The notes under the pieces: model-generated
What the model saw: only the letters and a program-made list of their open reading frames with translations
Told to the model about the DNA's origin: nothing
Database searches by the model: none
Translations under genes and position numbers: made by a program
Shown here: positions 6,693 to 12,225 of the stretch, piece after piece
Layout of the letters: each line of letters opens with the position of its first letter
Position numbering within the stretch: position 1 is the first letter of the stretch
Source of the DNA: Hyphomicrobiales bacterium
Lineage (GTDB): Bacteria > Pseudomonadota > Alphaproteobacteria > Rhizobiales > JAJFHB01
Length of the DNA stretch: 12,225 bases
Assembly: GCA_021775795.1 (NCBI GenBank)
Contig: JAJFHB010000036.1
Span: 1-12,225 of the forward strand
Direction: 5' to 3'

Positions 6693-6780
6693 AGCCGGGC
6701 GCATATCCTTTAAAGAACGGATTCTTGCAACGTTAATGTAATCCGTGCCCGTTCATCTTTTCGCCCGAAAGGGTAGCAAA

Positions 6781-7371
6781 GTGTCGTTACTGTCTGAAGT
6801 CTTTGAAGAACACGAAACAAAGTCCGTATCCGACATCTTGTTCGGACGCTACATGCTGCCCGATCGCTCGGAGTATGCAAGCCAGATCAAAGACCTGACA
6901 CCACATAGTGCGACATTTACCTGCACTGCACCGCCCCACGTTGATGACCGCATCATTGCCTACATTCAGGAAATTGGGCGCGTTGAGGGAAAGGTGACTC
7001 AAGCCTGGAAAGAAGAATTCCACTTGGAATTTACCGTTGCGGAAAGCAAGCGCAATAAAATCGCCGCCAAGTTAAACTGGTTGCAGACGAAAGACGAAAC
7101 CGGCGGAGAAGACCTTCGTCGCCATTCACGTCACGAACCGGCAGACGGTCAAACCGTTCTAACCCTGCCCGATGGCCGCCAATATCCCTGTGAGATTATT
7201 GATATGTCACTCAGCGGAGCCGCAATCAGGGTTGCTGTTATTCCCAGCATTGGCACGAATGTCATACTCGGCAAGATGCGCGGAACAGTGAGCCGCATAC
7301 ATGAATGCGGTGTCGCCGTGGAATTCAACCAGTTGATGGAAGAAACCAGCCTCCGCCAGCAGGTTGTGTGA
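6781..7371 (+). CDS. PilZ-domain protein with a degenerate first and canonical second PilZ unit
   Basis: A 196-residue soluble protein, probably a cyclic-di-GMP receptor. The second half (about 111-183) is a canonical PilZ domain: RRHSR at 113-117 supplies the RxxxR arginines and DMSLSG at 141-146 the D/NxSxxG motif. The first half (about 20-100, beginning GRYMLPDRSEY) resembles a PilZ barrel, but the matching motif reads DLTPHS and no RxxxR is present, so it probably does not bind the nucleotide. Such proteins often tune motility, polysaccharide or cell-cycle functions, but the partner is unknown. The frame can also start at GTG 6745, which lacks a ribosome binding site. I chose GTG 6781 because AAAGGG lies 7 bases upstream. 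A perfect CtrA box lies about 90 bases before it. A hairpin follows the stop. Confidence 0.85.
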   Translation: MSLLSEVFEEHETKSVSDILFGRYMLPDRSEYASQIKDLTPHSATFTCTAPPHVDDRIIAYIQEIGRVEGKVTQAWKEEFHLEFTVAESKRNKIAAKLNWLQTKDETGGEDLRRHSRHEPADGQTVLTLPDGRQYPCEIIDMSLSGAAIRVAVIPSIGTNVILGKMRGTVSRIHECGVAVEFNQLMEETSLRQQVV

Positions 7372-7373
7372 CA

Positions 7374-7389
7374 GCGGGTAAAAACCCGC
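7374..7389. terminator. Hairpin between converging PilZ and ABM genes
   Basis: GCGGGT and ACCCGC pair perfectly around an AAAA loop, two bases after the PilZ stop codon. No T run follows on either strand, so it is a weak terminator candidate for either gene. Confidence 0.4.
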
Positions 7390-7417
7390 CGCCATTCCCA
7401 ATCCATTATTCAGATAA

Positions 7418-7777
7418 TCAGCGTGTAAACCCGCCAACTTGCGGCATGTGAACCACACCCATTGCTGCGAGTGCCTGCAGAAGCTCTTCGCTAGCCGGCC
7501 CATAAAGCGTAAAACGGGTTGGTTTCAACAGCCCCATGAAACGTTCGGCAAATTTCGAACCAAAGTTTGCCAGGTGCACGAGAGCAGCAGCTGAATCTGT
7601 GTAGCGCTCATAAATGTGGCAAGCCGATTTGTCCCCGTTGAAGAACCACTCATAGTTCAGCGTTCCCGGTTCATCGGCGTGCGTGGCTTCAACCATTTCC
7701 CCCATCAGGTTCTTAAGCGCGGCCAGCTGGCCCTCGCGGATATCCAACTCAAGAACCCAGTGTACGTTTTCACTCAT
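7418..7777 (-). CDS. Antibiotic-biosynthesis-monooxygenase (ABM) domain protein
   Basis: A 119-residue protein of the dimeric ferredoxin-like ABM fold. WVLELDIREGQLAALKNLMGEMVEAT (7-32) forms the first strand and helix. DEPGTLNYEWFFNGDKSACHIYERYTDSAA (35-64) is the most conserved family stretch, with the E-P-G turn and the ICHIYERY-like strand. HLANFGSKFAERF follows. The C-terminal extension to GGFTR is typical of the longer ABM proteins of about 110-120 residues. Some members oxidise quinols or polycyclic aromatics without cofactors, while many have no known substrate, so this one should be called a putative monooxygenase. The ATG at 7777 has GAGG 4 bases upstream. It stands alone on the minus strand, converging on the PilZ gene and diverging from the cysteine peptidase gene. 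Confidence 0.85.
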   Translation of the reverse strand: MSENVHWVLELDIREGQLAALKNLMGEMVEATHADEPGTLNYEWFFNGDKSACHIYERYTDSAAALVHLANFGSKFAERFMGLLKPTRFTLYGPASEELLQALAAMGVVHMPQVGGFTR

Positions 7778-8033
7778 ATTGCCTCATCCTTCAAAACCGT
7801 AATTCATGTCATGCCGTTCGGCCCGGCGGCACTATACCCCTCTGCCGCTCAATACAGCATCCCCAATCTGAGAAAAGCCCGCATTATCGCCGCCGCGTGG
7901 TTACTGGTAGCGCTCAAAAGCTGTACTGCAGAAGGAAATTTCAAACATTAATGTATGTTTTATTAGATAGATAAACTTTTATACAAATTTACACTTGGTT
8001 TTATTGGAATTGCATTCAAATGTTACTTCTAAA

Positions 8034-8050
8034 TTTGACCCGATGTCAAA
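8034..8050. promoter_or_regulatory. Operator-like dyad TTTGAC-N5-GTCAAA
   Basis: A perfect 17-bp inverted repeat of 6-bp half sites. It overlaps a direct repeat GATGTCA at 8042-8048 and 8056-8062 (14-base period). TATAGA at 8052-8057 could be a -10, with no matching -35 upstream, so the promoter may need an activator or be controlled at this dyad. Transcription would then begin near 8064. Confidence 0.42.
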
Positions 8051-8064
8051 GTATAGATGTCATG

Positions 8065-8089
8065 TTCCCCTCACTCTAAGGCAGGGGAA
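8065..8089 (+). promoter_or_regulatory. Hairpin covering the ribosome binding site of the peptidase gene
   Basis: TTCCCCT (8065-8071) pairs perfectly with AGGGGAA (8083-8089) around an 11-base loop. The right arm is the Shine-Dalgarno sequence of the gene starting at 8099, so the folded RNA would hide it. This suggests translational control, or simply a structured leader. It does not resemble a known riboswitch. Confidence 0.42.
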
Positions 8090-8098
8090 GCATGAAAA

Positions 8099-8755
8099 AT
8101 GAAAAAAACAATATGCGCCTTAATAATCGGGGCCGGTGTGAGCGTGGGTATGACGGCAAGCGCCAATGCAGTTGAGTGGTCGCAGGAGGGCGAGAGATCA
8201 TCTCACGCCAGCGCCTATCTTGAAATGTACGGCGAAACAACGCCGCCAGTGGGATTTGTAAACTTTTGCCGGAACTACTCCAGTGAGTGCCGTGGCGGAA
8301 GTGCAAGCGAAACCCGGGTGGCGCTGTCAAACGAACGCTGGCAGGAACTTTCACGCATCAACACCTATGTTAACGCAAAAATTGAACCGGTCACCGACCA
8401 GCAACTCTACAACGTTCCCGAGCACTGGACGTATCCGGAAAACAGCGGCGACTGTGAAGACTATGTGTTGTTGAAAAAATATTATCTGACGGAAATGGGT
8501 TGGCCGGCGGAATCGCTGCTCATAACGGTGGTTCTCGATGAGAATAATCTGGGCCACGCCGTCCTGACCGTCGCAACAGATCTCGGTGACTTTGTTCTGG
8601 ACAACCAGAGCCTGGACATTCTGCCCTGGCAGGACACGCCTTACCGATACATCAAACAGCAATCACAGTTGCACCCTGCAGTCTGGGTTTCACTGGATCC
8701 CGAATACGGATCACGGAACTCTACGGTTTCGGGGCGGCTGACAACTGACCGCTAA
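8099..8755 (+). CDS. Secreted transglutaminase-like cysteine peptidase (BTLCP, DUF920)
   Basis: A 218-residue protein with a clear signal peptide (MKKT, hydrophobic core 5-19, cleavage after ANA at about residue 24), so it is periplasmic. The mature domain matches the bacterial transglutaminase-like cysteine peptidase family. The catalytic triad is C119 in SGDCEDYVLLKKYYL, H153 in LGHAVLTV, and D168 in DFVLDN. C57 and C64 (FCRNYSSEC) may form a disulfide, as in many single-domain members. LapG, which cleaves a biofilm adhesin, belongs to this family, but no adhesin or LapD-like gene is seen here, so the substrate is open. The ATG at 8099 has AGGGGAAG 8 bases upstream. Another ATG at 8092 is out of frame. 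The leader has a dyad and a hairpin over the ribosome binding site. A strong terminator follows. Confidence 0.9.
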   Translation: MKKTICALIIGAGVSVGMTASANAVEWSQEGERSSHASAYLEMYGETTPPVGFVNFCRNYSSECRGGSASETRVALSNERWQELSRINTYVNAKIEPVTDQQLYNVPEHWTYPENSGDCEDYVLLKKYYLTEMGWPAESLLITVVLDENNLGHAVLTVATDLGDFVLDNQSLDILPWQDTPYRYIKQQSQLHPAVWVSLDPEYGSRNSTVSGRLTTDR

Positions 8756-8782
8756 AGCAAACTGAGGCAACGAGTTTACCCT

Positions 8783-8827
8783 GACCCGGTCGACGTCCCC
8801 CTCCCCATCCCCTCGAAAGACCGGGTC
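8783..8827. repeat. 9-bp inverted repeat with pyrimidine-rich spacer
   Basis: GACCCGGTC (8783-8791) and GACCGGGTC (8819-8827) match perfectly across 27 bases that are rich in C and T. The right arm overlaps by two bases the outer stem of the neighbouring terminator, so the two folds exclude each other at that point. Confidence 0.4.
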
Positions 8828-8834
8828 CACGCCA

Positions 8835-8875
8835 GAGCCGGCTCTGTCCCACCCAGAGCCGGCTCACTTTTCTTT
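8835..8875 (+). terminator. Intrinsic terminator of the cysteine peptidase gene
   Basis: GAGCCGGCTCTG (8835-8846) pairs with CAGAGCCGGCTC (8854-8865) in a perfect 12-bp stem with a 7-base loop, followed by ACTTTTCTTTC. Each arm is itself nearly palindromic. An outer pair TCGAAAGA/TCTTTCGA (8813-8820, 8871-8878) frames the structure, which may serve both converging genes. Confidence 0.75.
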
Positions 8876-8894
8876 CGAAAAGCAGAGCCTCTCA

Positions 8895-9425
8895 TTATCC
8901 TACCGGGACAAGATCTTCTTTGTAGCGTTGCCAGTTTTGCACGTAGCGGTGCGCTGGTTCGATGAGGCCTGCAGCCTCTTCTTCATTCAATTCCCGCACA
9001 ACACGCCCGGGCATCCCCATGACAAGAGAGCGATCAGGGATCTCTTTGCCCTCCGGTATCAAAGAGTGGGCGCCAATCAGGCAGCCTGTTCCGATCCTTG
9101 CACCATTCAGGATCGTGGCACCTATTCCGATCAGGCTGCCGTCGCCTATCGTGCACCCATGAAGCATTGCCATATGGCCGATCGTGCAGTCACGGCCGAT
9201 CGACATCGGAAATCCGGGATCTGTGTGAAGCACGCAGTTGTCCTGGACATTTGAGTTTTCGCCGAGGTGAATGGGCTCGAGATCACCGCGAACCACAGCG
9301 CCAAACCAAACGCTTGAGTTTGGTGCCATTTCAACCTGACCAATGAGAGAGGCAGTCGGCGCAATCCAGAACTGACCGTCAGCAGGTGTGAGGGGAGAAA
9401 CTGATCCTAGGGAATATATCGGCAT
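8895..9425 (-). CDS. Gamma-class carbonic anhydrase family protein (YrdA/PaaY-like)
   Basis: A 176-residue left-handed beta-helix protein, a trimer in characterised relatives, that may interconvert CO2 and bicarbonate. Hexapeptide repeats run from about residue 20 to 125. The residues expected for activity are present: R46 and D48 in [10 protein letters not shown]61 and D62 in NVQDN, and zinc ligands H67 (VLHTDPG), H84 (IGHMAMLHG) and H89. The C-terminal helix ([21 protein letters not shown]) closes the fold. Many YrdA-like proteins show weak or no carbonic anhydrase activity, so the reaction is inferred from the family. The ATG at 9425 lacks a clear ribosome binding site. The small membrane protein gene ends 40 bases upstream on the same strand, so they may share a transcript. 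Confidence 0.92.
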   Translation of the reverse strand: MPIYSLGSVSPLTPADGQFWIAPTASLIGQVEMAPNSSVWFGAVVRGDLEPIHLGENSNVQDNCVLHTDPGFPMSIGRDCTIGHMAMLHGCTIGDGSLIGIGATILNGARIGTGCLIGAHSLIPEGKEIPDRSLVMGMPGRVVRELNEEEAAGLIEPAHRYVQNWQRYKEDLVPVG

Positions 9426-9465
9426 GATCTGTGGTCTTGTTTCACTATTGCTCCGGGTACAATGC

Positions 9466-9798
9466 TCACGACACGCCGGCTTGCACGAACGTGATAGCGA
9501 AGCTGAGAATAAACACGCCCTGCAGGAAGCTCCATCCCGCAGATATCACTGTGCTGATGGCCAGCCAGTGACCCGGCCTGTTCTCAATCAACCTGCCGCG
9601 AATGGCGTTTCGCATGATTACCGCTGGACCGGCAAGCACCAGCGCCAGAACCCCCGCAACGGCTGCCGGTTTGTGGTCAAACAGGAACTCAAAGGCGACC
9701 TGTCGGTTTGTAAAGAGTTGGTAGGTGCTTGCGATCAATCCGGCGGTCACGAAGCCGACCGCAATCGTGTATGCGTAGACCCCGAGGTTTCCAAACAT
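9466..9798 (-). CDS. Small hypothetical membrane protein
   Basis: A 110-residue protein that I cannot assign to a named family. It is hydrophobic, with likely membrane segments at about 6-25 ([19 protein letters not shown]), 43-61 ([18 protein letters not shown]) and 80-107 ([21 protein letters not shown] and onward), and a basic loop [12 protein letters not shown] between the second and third. It has no catalytic motif or cysteine. The frame is open to 9861, but the ATG at 9798 has GGGAG about 9 bases upstream and gives a normal membrane-protein N-terminus. It precedes the carbonic anhydrase-like gene by 40 bases. A perfect CtrA box lies 110 bases upstream, in the gap shared with the divergent gene at 10016. 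Confidence 0.72.
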   Translation of the reverse strand: MFGNLGVYAYTIAVGFVTAGLIASTYQLFTNRQVAFEFLFDHKPAAVAGVLALVLAGPAVIMRNAIRGRLIENRPGHWLAISTVISAGWSFLQGVFILSFAITFVQAGVS

Positions 9799-9907
9799 TC
9801 CGCAACGCTCCCGCTTGCCATTTGGCAAAGTTTTTGGGCACCATGCGGACTGCTGCCGCATTCATCGGGGCAAACCGGCCCCTTGGCACCTGCTCTCGTT
9901 GCTGTAA

Positions 9908-9922
9908 TTAAGAAATTTTTAA
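9908..9922. promoter_or_regulatory. Perfect CtrA-type box in the divergent 9799-10015 gap
   Basis: TTAA (9908-9911), seven bases GAAATTT, TTAA (9919-9922), followed by CC: the full CtrA consensus TTAA-N7-TTAA(C). The box sits between the small membrane protein gene and the gene at 10016. Its right half coincides with the -35 of the promoter at 9919-9948. Confidence 0.62.
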
Positions 9923-9948
9923 CCCTACAACGCAAGTTGATCTAGAAT
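9919..9948 (+). promoter_or_regulatory. Candidate CtrA-overlapped promoter of the gene at 10016
   Basis: TTAACC at 9919-9924, 18 bases, TAGAAT at 9943-9948 (five of six matches to the -10 consensus). The -35 is inside the right half of the CtrA box, the arrangement known for CtrA-activated promoters. The predicted leader is about 60 bases. Confidence 0.5.
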
Positions 9949-10015
9949 TTAGAGTTAAGATGCCAGACGCCCTCTGCAGCTCGACAATTTGAGGGCCTGA
10001 GGAACCGGAAAAACA

Positions 10016-10765
10016 ATGAGTGATCACCTGCTAGAGCCGATCGGAACCCCTAGCGAAGGCAAGCAGCCAAGACTATGGCTTTGGGCCCTGTCCCTGCTTG
10101 TTTTTGGCTGTGTCGGCATCGCAGGCACTTACCTGCTCGAACGGTTTCGCGTCGTTGAAACCGGCTTCATCTCAGCATTGTTCGGAGAGGTGAATTATGT
10201 TGATCACGTGTTTACCGTCACATTCGGTGATGCCACGCTTGTGGTAGATGGGCAGCAACTACGCCGCATAGAGCGTTTCGATGACGGCAACGTCGAACGT
10301 ATTGAGATCGCATTGCCGATCCCTGTGAACATAGCGCTTCCACTCAACGACACGGTCTATGTTGCTGCCGAGGCAAAGGTTTCTGACAGCATATTCGTAT
10401 CCATTCAGCATCAACCGGATGCAACGACCTCTGTAGAACGGCTTGAGCTGGTGTACCCCCACTATCTTGCTGAGACGGAAGCGTTCTCCACCTACGGATT
10501 GACGATTCGCACCTTTGCAGAAGATCAGGCTTACGGTGGCCAGCAACTGCTGCACGCCGTGCTTGACGATAATGAGGTCTTTGCCATGCGGTGCGACATT
10601 CCACAGACTGACAGTTTGCCGTCGATTTGCCGCCGCCAGATCGCAACATTTGGCGATTTACTGGTTGTCTACCGCTATCATCGCCGGCATTTGGGTGACT
10701 GGGAAAATGTCGAAAACGTCGTTGTTACCTACATCAAAAGCCTGATGCAGGCCGACGCGCAATAA
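10016..10765 (+). CDS. Hypothetical inner-membrane-anchored protein
   Basis: A 249-residue protein with no family that I recognise. An N-terminal cytoplasmic stretch of about 18 residues is followed by one membrane segment (about 19-41, WLWALSLLVFGCVGIAGTYLL). The rest is expected in the periplasm and is rich in beta-like segments (YVDHVFTVTFGDATLVVDG at 61-79, RIEIALPIPVNIALPLNDTV at 95-114). C193 and C205 (RCDIP, SICRR) could form a disulfide in the C-terminal third. There is no lipobox and no catalytic motif. The ATG at 10016 is preceded by CGGAA, a weak ribosome binding site. It forms its own transcription unit: a perfect CtrA box with a good -10 upstream and a strong terminator downstream. 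This suggests cell-cycle or motility-linked expression. Confidence 0.78.
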   Translation: MSDHLLEPIGTPSEGKQPRLWLWALSLLVFGCVGIAGTYLLERFRVVETGFISALFGEVNYVDHVFTVTFGDATLVVDGQQLRRIERFDDGNVERIEIALPIPVNIALPLNDTVYVAAEAKVSDSIFVSIQHQPDATTSVERLELVYPHYLAETEAFSTYGLTIRTFAEDQAYGGQQLLHAVLDDNEVFAMRCDIPQTDSLPSICRRQIATFGDLLVVYRYHRRHLGDWENVENVVVTYIKSLMQADAQ

Positions 10766-10816
10766 TTTGTCCGGCGTCGGGAAACTGAAACGTCTGAGGA
10801 TACTACGCCGGTTTGA

Positions 10817-10839
10817 AATGGCGCCCTCGCGGCGCCATT
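10817..10839. terminator. Terminator shared by converging genes
   Basis: AATGGCGCC (10817-10825) and GGCGCCATT (10831-10839) form a perfect 9-bp, GC-rich stem with a 5-base loop between the stops of the genes at 10016-10765 and 10843-11268. The tails are GTCTTAG on the plus strand and TCAAACC on the minus strand, T-poor but adequate for a bidirectional terminator. Confidence 0.65.
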
Positions 10840-10842
10840 GTC

Positions 10843-11268
10843 TTAGAACGCGTCAGCGTCGTCCTCATCTTCATCCTCATCTTCGCCTTCCAGATCAAAC
10901 TCCAGAATTGCTATTTCCAGCCAGTAGGAAACATCGTTGTTTTCATCGGCCCGAAACAGCACACCGATAAATTCTTCCCCCACATAGAACTCGACGGAAT
11001 CATCTTTTTGAGGGCGTTTTCTGATCTCGAAATCAAGGCGCGGGAAAAGAGTTCGCAGATACTGATCGTAGTCGTCCTGGCGAATGCTGAGCTGCAGAGA
11101 ATAAGAGGTATCCTCATCATCCTCGTCACGCGTTACCTTGCCGATCGTATAATCACCAATACAAACATCGGCCGTACCGTCCTGCGGCCGACGCAGCAGT
11201 TCAATGGCATCGTGAAGGAACAATTTTCGGATGTATTCTTCCAGACTGGTGGATTCTTCGGGCTTCAC
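10843..11268 (-). CDS. Protein with two tandem DUF3126-like units
   Basis: A 141-residue cytosolic protein of unknown function. Residues 67-121 (YDQYLRTLFPRLDFEIRKR, then DDSVEFYVGEEFIGVLFR and WLEIAILEFDLE) match the DUF3126 pattern, a family of about 70-residue alphaproteobacterial proteins. Residues 9-62 (LEEYIRKLFLHDAIELLRR, then TADVCIGDYTIGKV and YSLQLSI) align with it position by position but have lost much of the consensus, so the gene looks like a diverged internal duplication. The C-terminus is a very acidic tail (GEDEDEDEDDADAF). The start is GTG 11268, with AAGGA 7 bases upstream. Frames extending to 11400 would run into the end of cysE and lack support. It lies 100 bases downstream of cysE on the same strand, with a 12-bp palindrome in the gap. 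Confidence 0.82.
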   Translation of the reverse strand: MKPEESTSLEEYIRKLFLHDAIELLRRPQDGTADVCIGDYTIGKVTRDEDDEDTSYSLQLSIRQDDYDQYLRTLFPRLDFEIRKRPQKDDSVEFYVGEEFIGVLFRADENNDVSYWLEIAILEFDLEGEDEDEDEDDADAF

Positions 11269-11296
11269 AAGGCATTCCTTTTTTGAGTGGCGCGCA

Positions 11297-11308
11297 TGTT
11301 CATGAACA
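11297..11308. promoter_or_regulatory. 12-bp palindrome between cysE and the DUF3126-like gene
   Basis: TGTTCATGAACA is a perfect palindrome located 29 bases before the GTG start of the DUF3126-like gene. Nearly complete GCAT/ATGC flanks extend it. It could be an operator for that gene. It is not the alphaproteobacterial LexA site, which is a direct GTTC repeat. Confidence 0.35.
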
Positions 11309-11368
11309 ATGCATTTTGAGGAAGACAGGTCTGAACGGCGCTGCGCGGTCCATACGATTATCCCTGAC

Positions 11369-12208
11369 CTACTTTGCAGATTTGTCCTCGTCAACAGCAA
11401 GTGTGTGATCCATCACCAGCGCCGGTTCATCGCAACCGGCAAAGCCGACAACCTTCGCTGGCACACCTGCAACAGTCCTGTGAGCAGGTACGTCGTGCAG
11501 AACGACTGAACCTGAGGCAACGCGGGCACAGGCACCGACTTCAATATTGCCAAGTATTTTGGCTCCTGCGCCAATCAAAACACCCCTGCGGACCTTTGGG
11601 TGCCTATCGCCGTGAGCCTTGCCTGTACCGCCGAGCGTCACACTGTGCAGCAGCGAACAATCGTCACCGATCTCCGCGGTTTCTCCAATAACGATATTGT
11701 GGCCATGGTCGATCATGATGCCGCGACCGATACGCGCTGCGGGATGAATATCAACAGTAAACATCTGGGAACAGCGGCTTTGCAGATAAAATGCAAAATC
11801 CTTCCGTCCCATATGCCAGAGCCTGTGAGCCATGCGGTAAATCTGCAGCGCCTGAAACCCTTTGAAGTAAAGCAAGGGCTCAACATAGCGAAAACAGGCT
11901 GGGTCCCGCTCAAACACGGCGACAACATCGGCGCGCGCCGCATCGCCAATGTCCGGTGCATCGACGAGTGCGTCCTCAAAAGCCTGGACAACCAGTTCGG
12001 CACAAACGTCCACGTGATCGAGCTGCTGGGAGAGCCGGTAGCAAAGCGCCTCTTCAAACGAACTGTGATTGAGTATCGTTGAGAAGATGAAACCACCAAG
12101 AGATGGGTCTTTCGCTGCGATTTCTTCCGATTCACCACGAATACGGCTCCAAACCGGATCGACCTGCCGTACTCCTGCGGTTTTGGCAGAGGAAGCTGTT
12201 CGGGACAT
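11369..12208 (-). CDS. cysE: Serine O-acetyltransferase
   Basis: A 279-residue serine acetyltransferase, which makes O-acetylserine from serine and acetyl-CoA for cysteine synthesis. The N-terminal helical domain carries DPVWSRIRGESEEIAAKDP (17-35) and FEEALCYRLSQQL. The left-handed beta-helix begins at DIHPAARIGRGIMIDHG (153-169). D167 and H168 correspond to the catalytic pair D157/H158 of E. coli CysE, with TLGGTGKAHGDRHPK at 191-205 and the hexapeptide coil LIGAGAKILGNIEVG at 211-225. AGVPAKVVG closes the helix. The C-terminus ends DEDKSAK, without the terminal Ile that E. coli CysE inserts into CysK. The ATG at 12208 has GGAG 8 bases upstream. The DUF3126-like gene follows on the same strand. 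Confidence 0.96.
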   Translation of the reverse strand: MSRTASSAKTAGVRQVDPVWSRIRGESEEIAAKDPSLGGFIFSTILNHSSFEEALCYRLSQQLDHVDVCAELVVQAFEDALVDAPDIGDAARADVVAVFERDPACFRYVEPLLYFKGFQALQIYRMAHRLWHMGRKDFAFYLQSRCSQMFTVDIHPAARIGRGIMIDHGHNIVIGETAEIGDDCSLLHSVTLGGTGKAHGDRHPKVRRGVLIGAGAKILGNIEVGACARVASGSVVLHDVPAHRTVAGVPAKVVGFAGCDEPALVMDHTLAVDEDKSAK

Positions 12209-12225
12209 ATCGGGACTCCGGACTT

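Larger units (their letters stand above)
7778..8098. other. Divergent intergenic region with an A+T-rich peptidase-gene leader
   Basis: A 321-base gap. The left half has normal base composition and no clear promoter for the ABM gene. From about 7940 to 8060 it is strikingly A+T-rich and carries the operator-like dyad and, next to the start codon, the hairpin listed separately. TTAA-N7-TTTA at 7948-7962 is a one-mismatch relative of the CtrA box. No gene is supported inside. Confidence 0.5.

Noticed and set aside
7948..7962. Third possible CtrA box (TTAA-N7-TTTA)
   Set aside because: It has one mismatch in an A+T-rich stretch where such near matches are expected by chance.
9388..9945. A 185-codon plus-strand open frame over the small membrane protein gene
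   Set aside because: It is antisense to the hydrophobic 110-residue protein, its composition is unlike a real protein, and it covers the CtrA box.
10813..11286. A 157-codon plus-strand open frame opposite the DUF3126-like gene
   Set aside because: The minus-strand frame has a good ribosome binding site, two family-like units and an acidic tail. The plus-strand frame is its shadow and begins inside the terminator hairpin.
1..12225. CRISPR arrays, tRNA or rRNA genes, insertion sequences, phage genes, toxin-antitoxin or defence cassettes
   Set aside because: No regularly spaced repeats, tRNA-like cloverleaf sequences, transposase or integrase motifs, or paired small toxin-antitoxin genes were seen. 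Gene content and composition are those of ordinary chromosome.

Overview
The window reads as chromosomal DNA of an alphaproteobacterium, most likely of the order Hyphomicrobiales (rhizobial and marine relatives). The reasons are: the order NifU-like scaffold - folE - hisI - patatin-type lipase - CBS protein - rhomboid; a cysE gene beside a DUF3126-type gene; secreted BTLCP and DUF922 proteins; a PAS_5-type protein; and two perfect CtrA-type boxes (TTAA-N7-TTAA). The genus cannot be fixed from the sequence. No tRNA, rRNA, IS element, prophage or CRISPR array was seen, and both ends cut through normal chromosomal sequence.

Layout from left to right. (1) 1-1708, all minus strand: the N-terminal part of a TauD/TfdA-type dioxygenase, a secreted DUF922 zinc-protease-like protein, and a NifU/IscU-like scaffold lacking the third cluster cysteine. 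(2) 1709-2056: a divergent regulatory gap. (3) 2057-4360, plus strand: folE (GTP cyclohydrolase I), hisI (phosphoribosyl-AMP cyclohydrolase) and a patatin-like phospholipase. (4) 4371-5662, minus strand: a two-CBS-domain protein and a rhomboid intramembrane protease. (5) 5663-7371: an unusual inverted-repeat-rich gap, a PAS_5-type sensor protein, and a PilZ protein preceded by a perfect CtrA box. (6) 7418-7777, minus: a small ABM-family monooxygenase-like protein. (7) 8099-8755, plus: a secreted transglutaminase-like cysteine peptidase whose leader carries a 17-bp dyad and a hairpin that covers its ribosome binding site. (8) 8895-9798, minus: a small unknown membrane protein followed by a gamma-class carbonic anhydrase homologue. 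(9) 10016-10765, plus: an unknown membrane-anchored protein behind a second perfect CtrA box with a good -10. (10) 10843-12208, minus: cysE followed by a protein with two tandem DUF3126-like units.

The genes are mostly unrelated housekeeping and envelope functions: folate/pterin and histidine biosynthesis, cysteine biosynthesis, Fe-S handling, CO2/bicarbonate chemistry, membrane proteolysis and lipid hydrolysis. The unifying signal is regulatory. Two separate transcription units, one for a presumed c-di-GMP receptor and one for an unknown envelope protein, carry the binding pattern of the cell-cycle regulator CtrA. No clear new multi-gene system is present. The best leads are the CtrA-linked unknown gene, the leader of the cysteine peptidase gene, the tandem DUF3126 protein, and the altered cysteine sets in the NifU-like protein and HisI.
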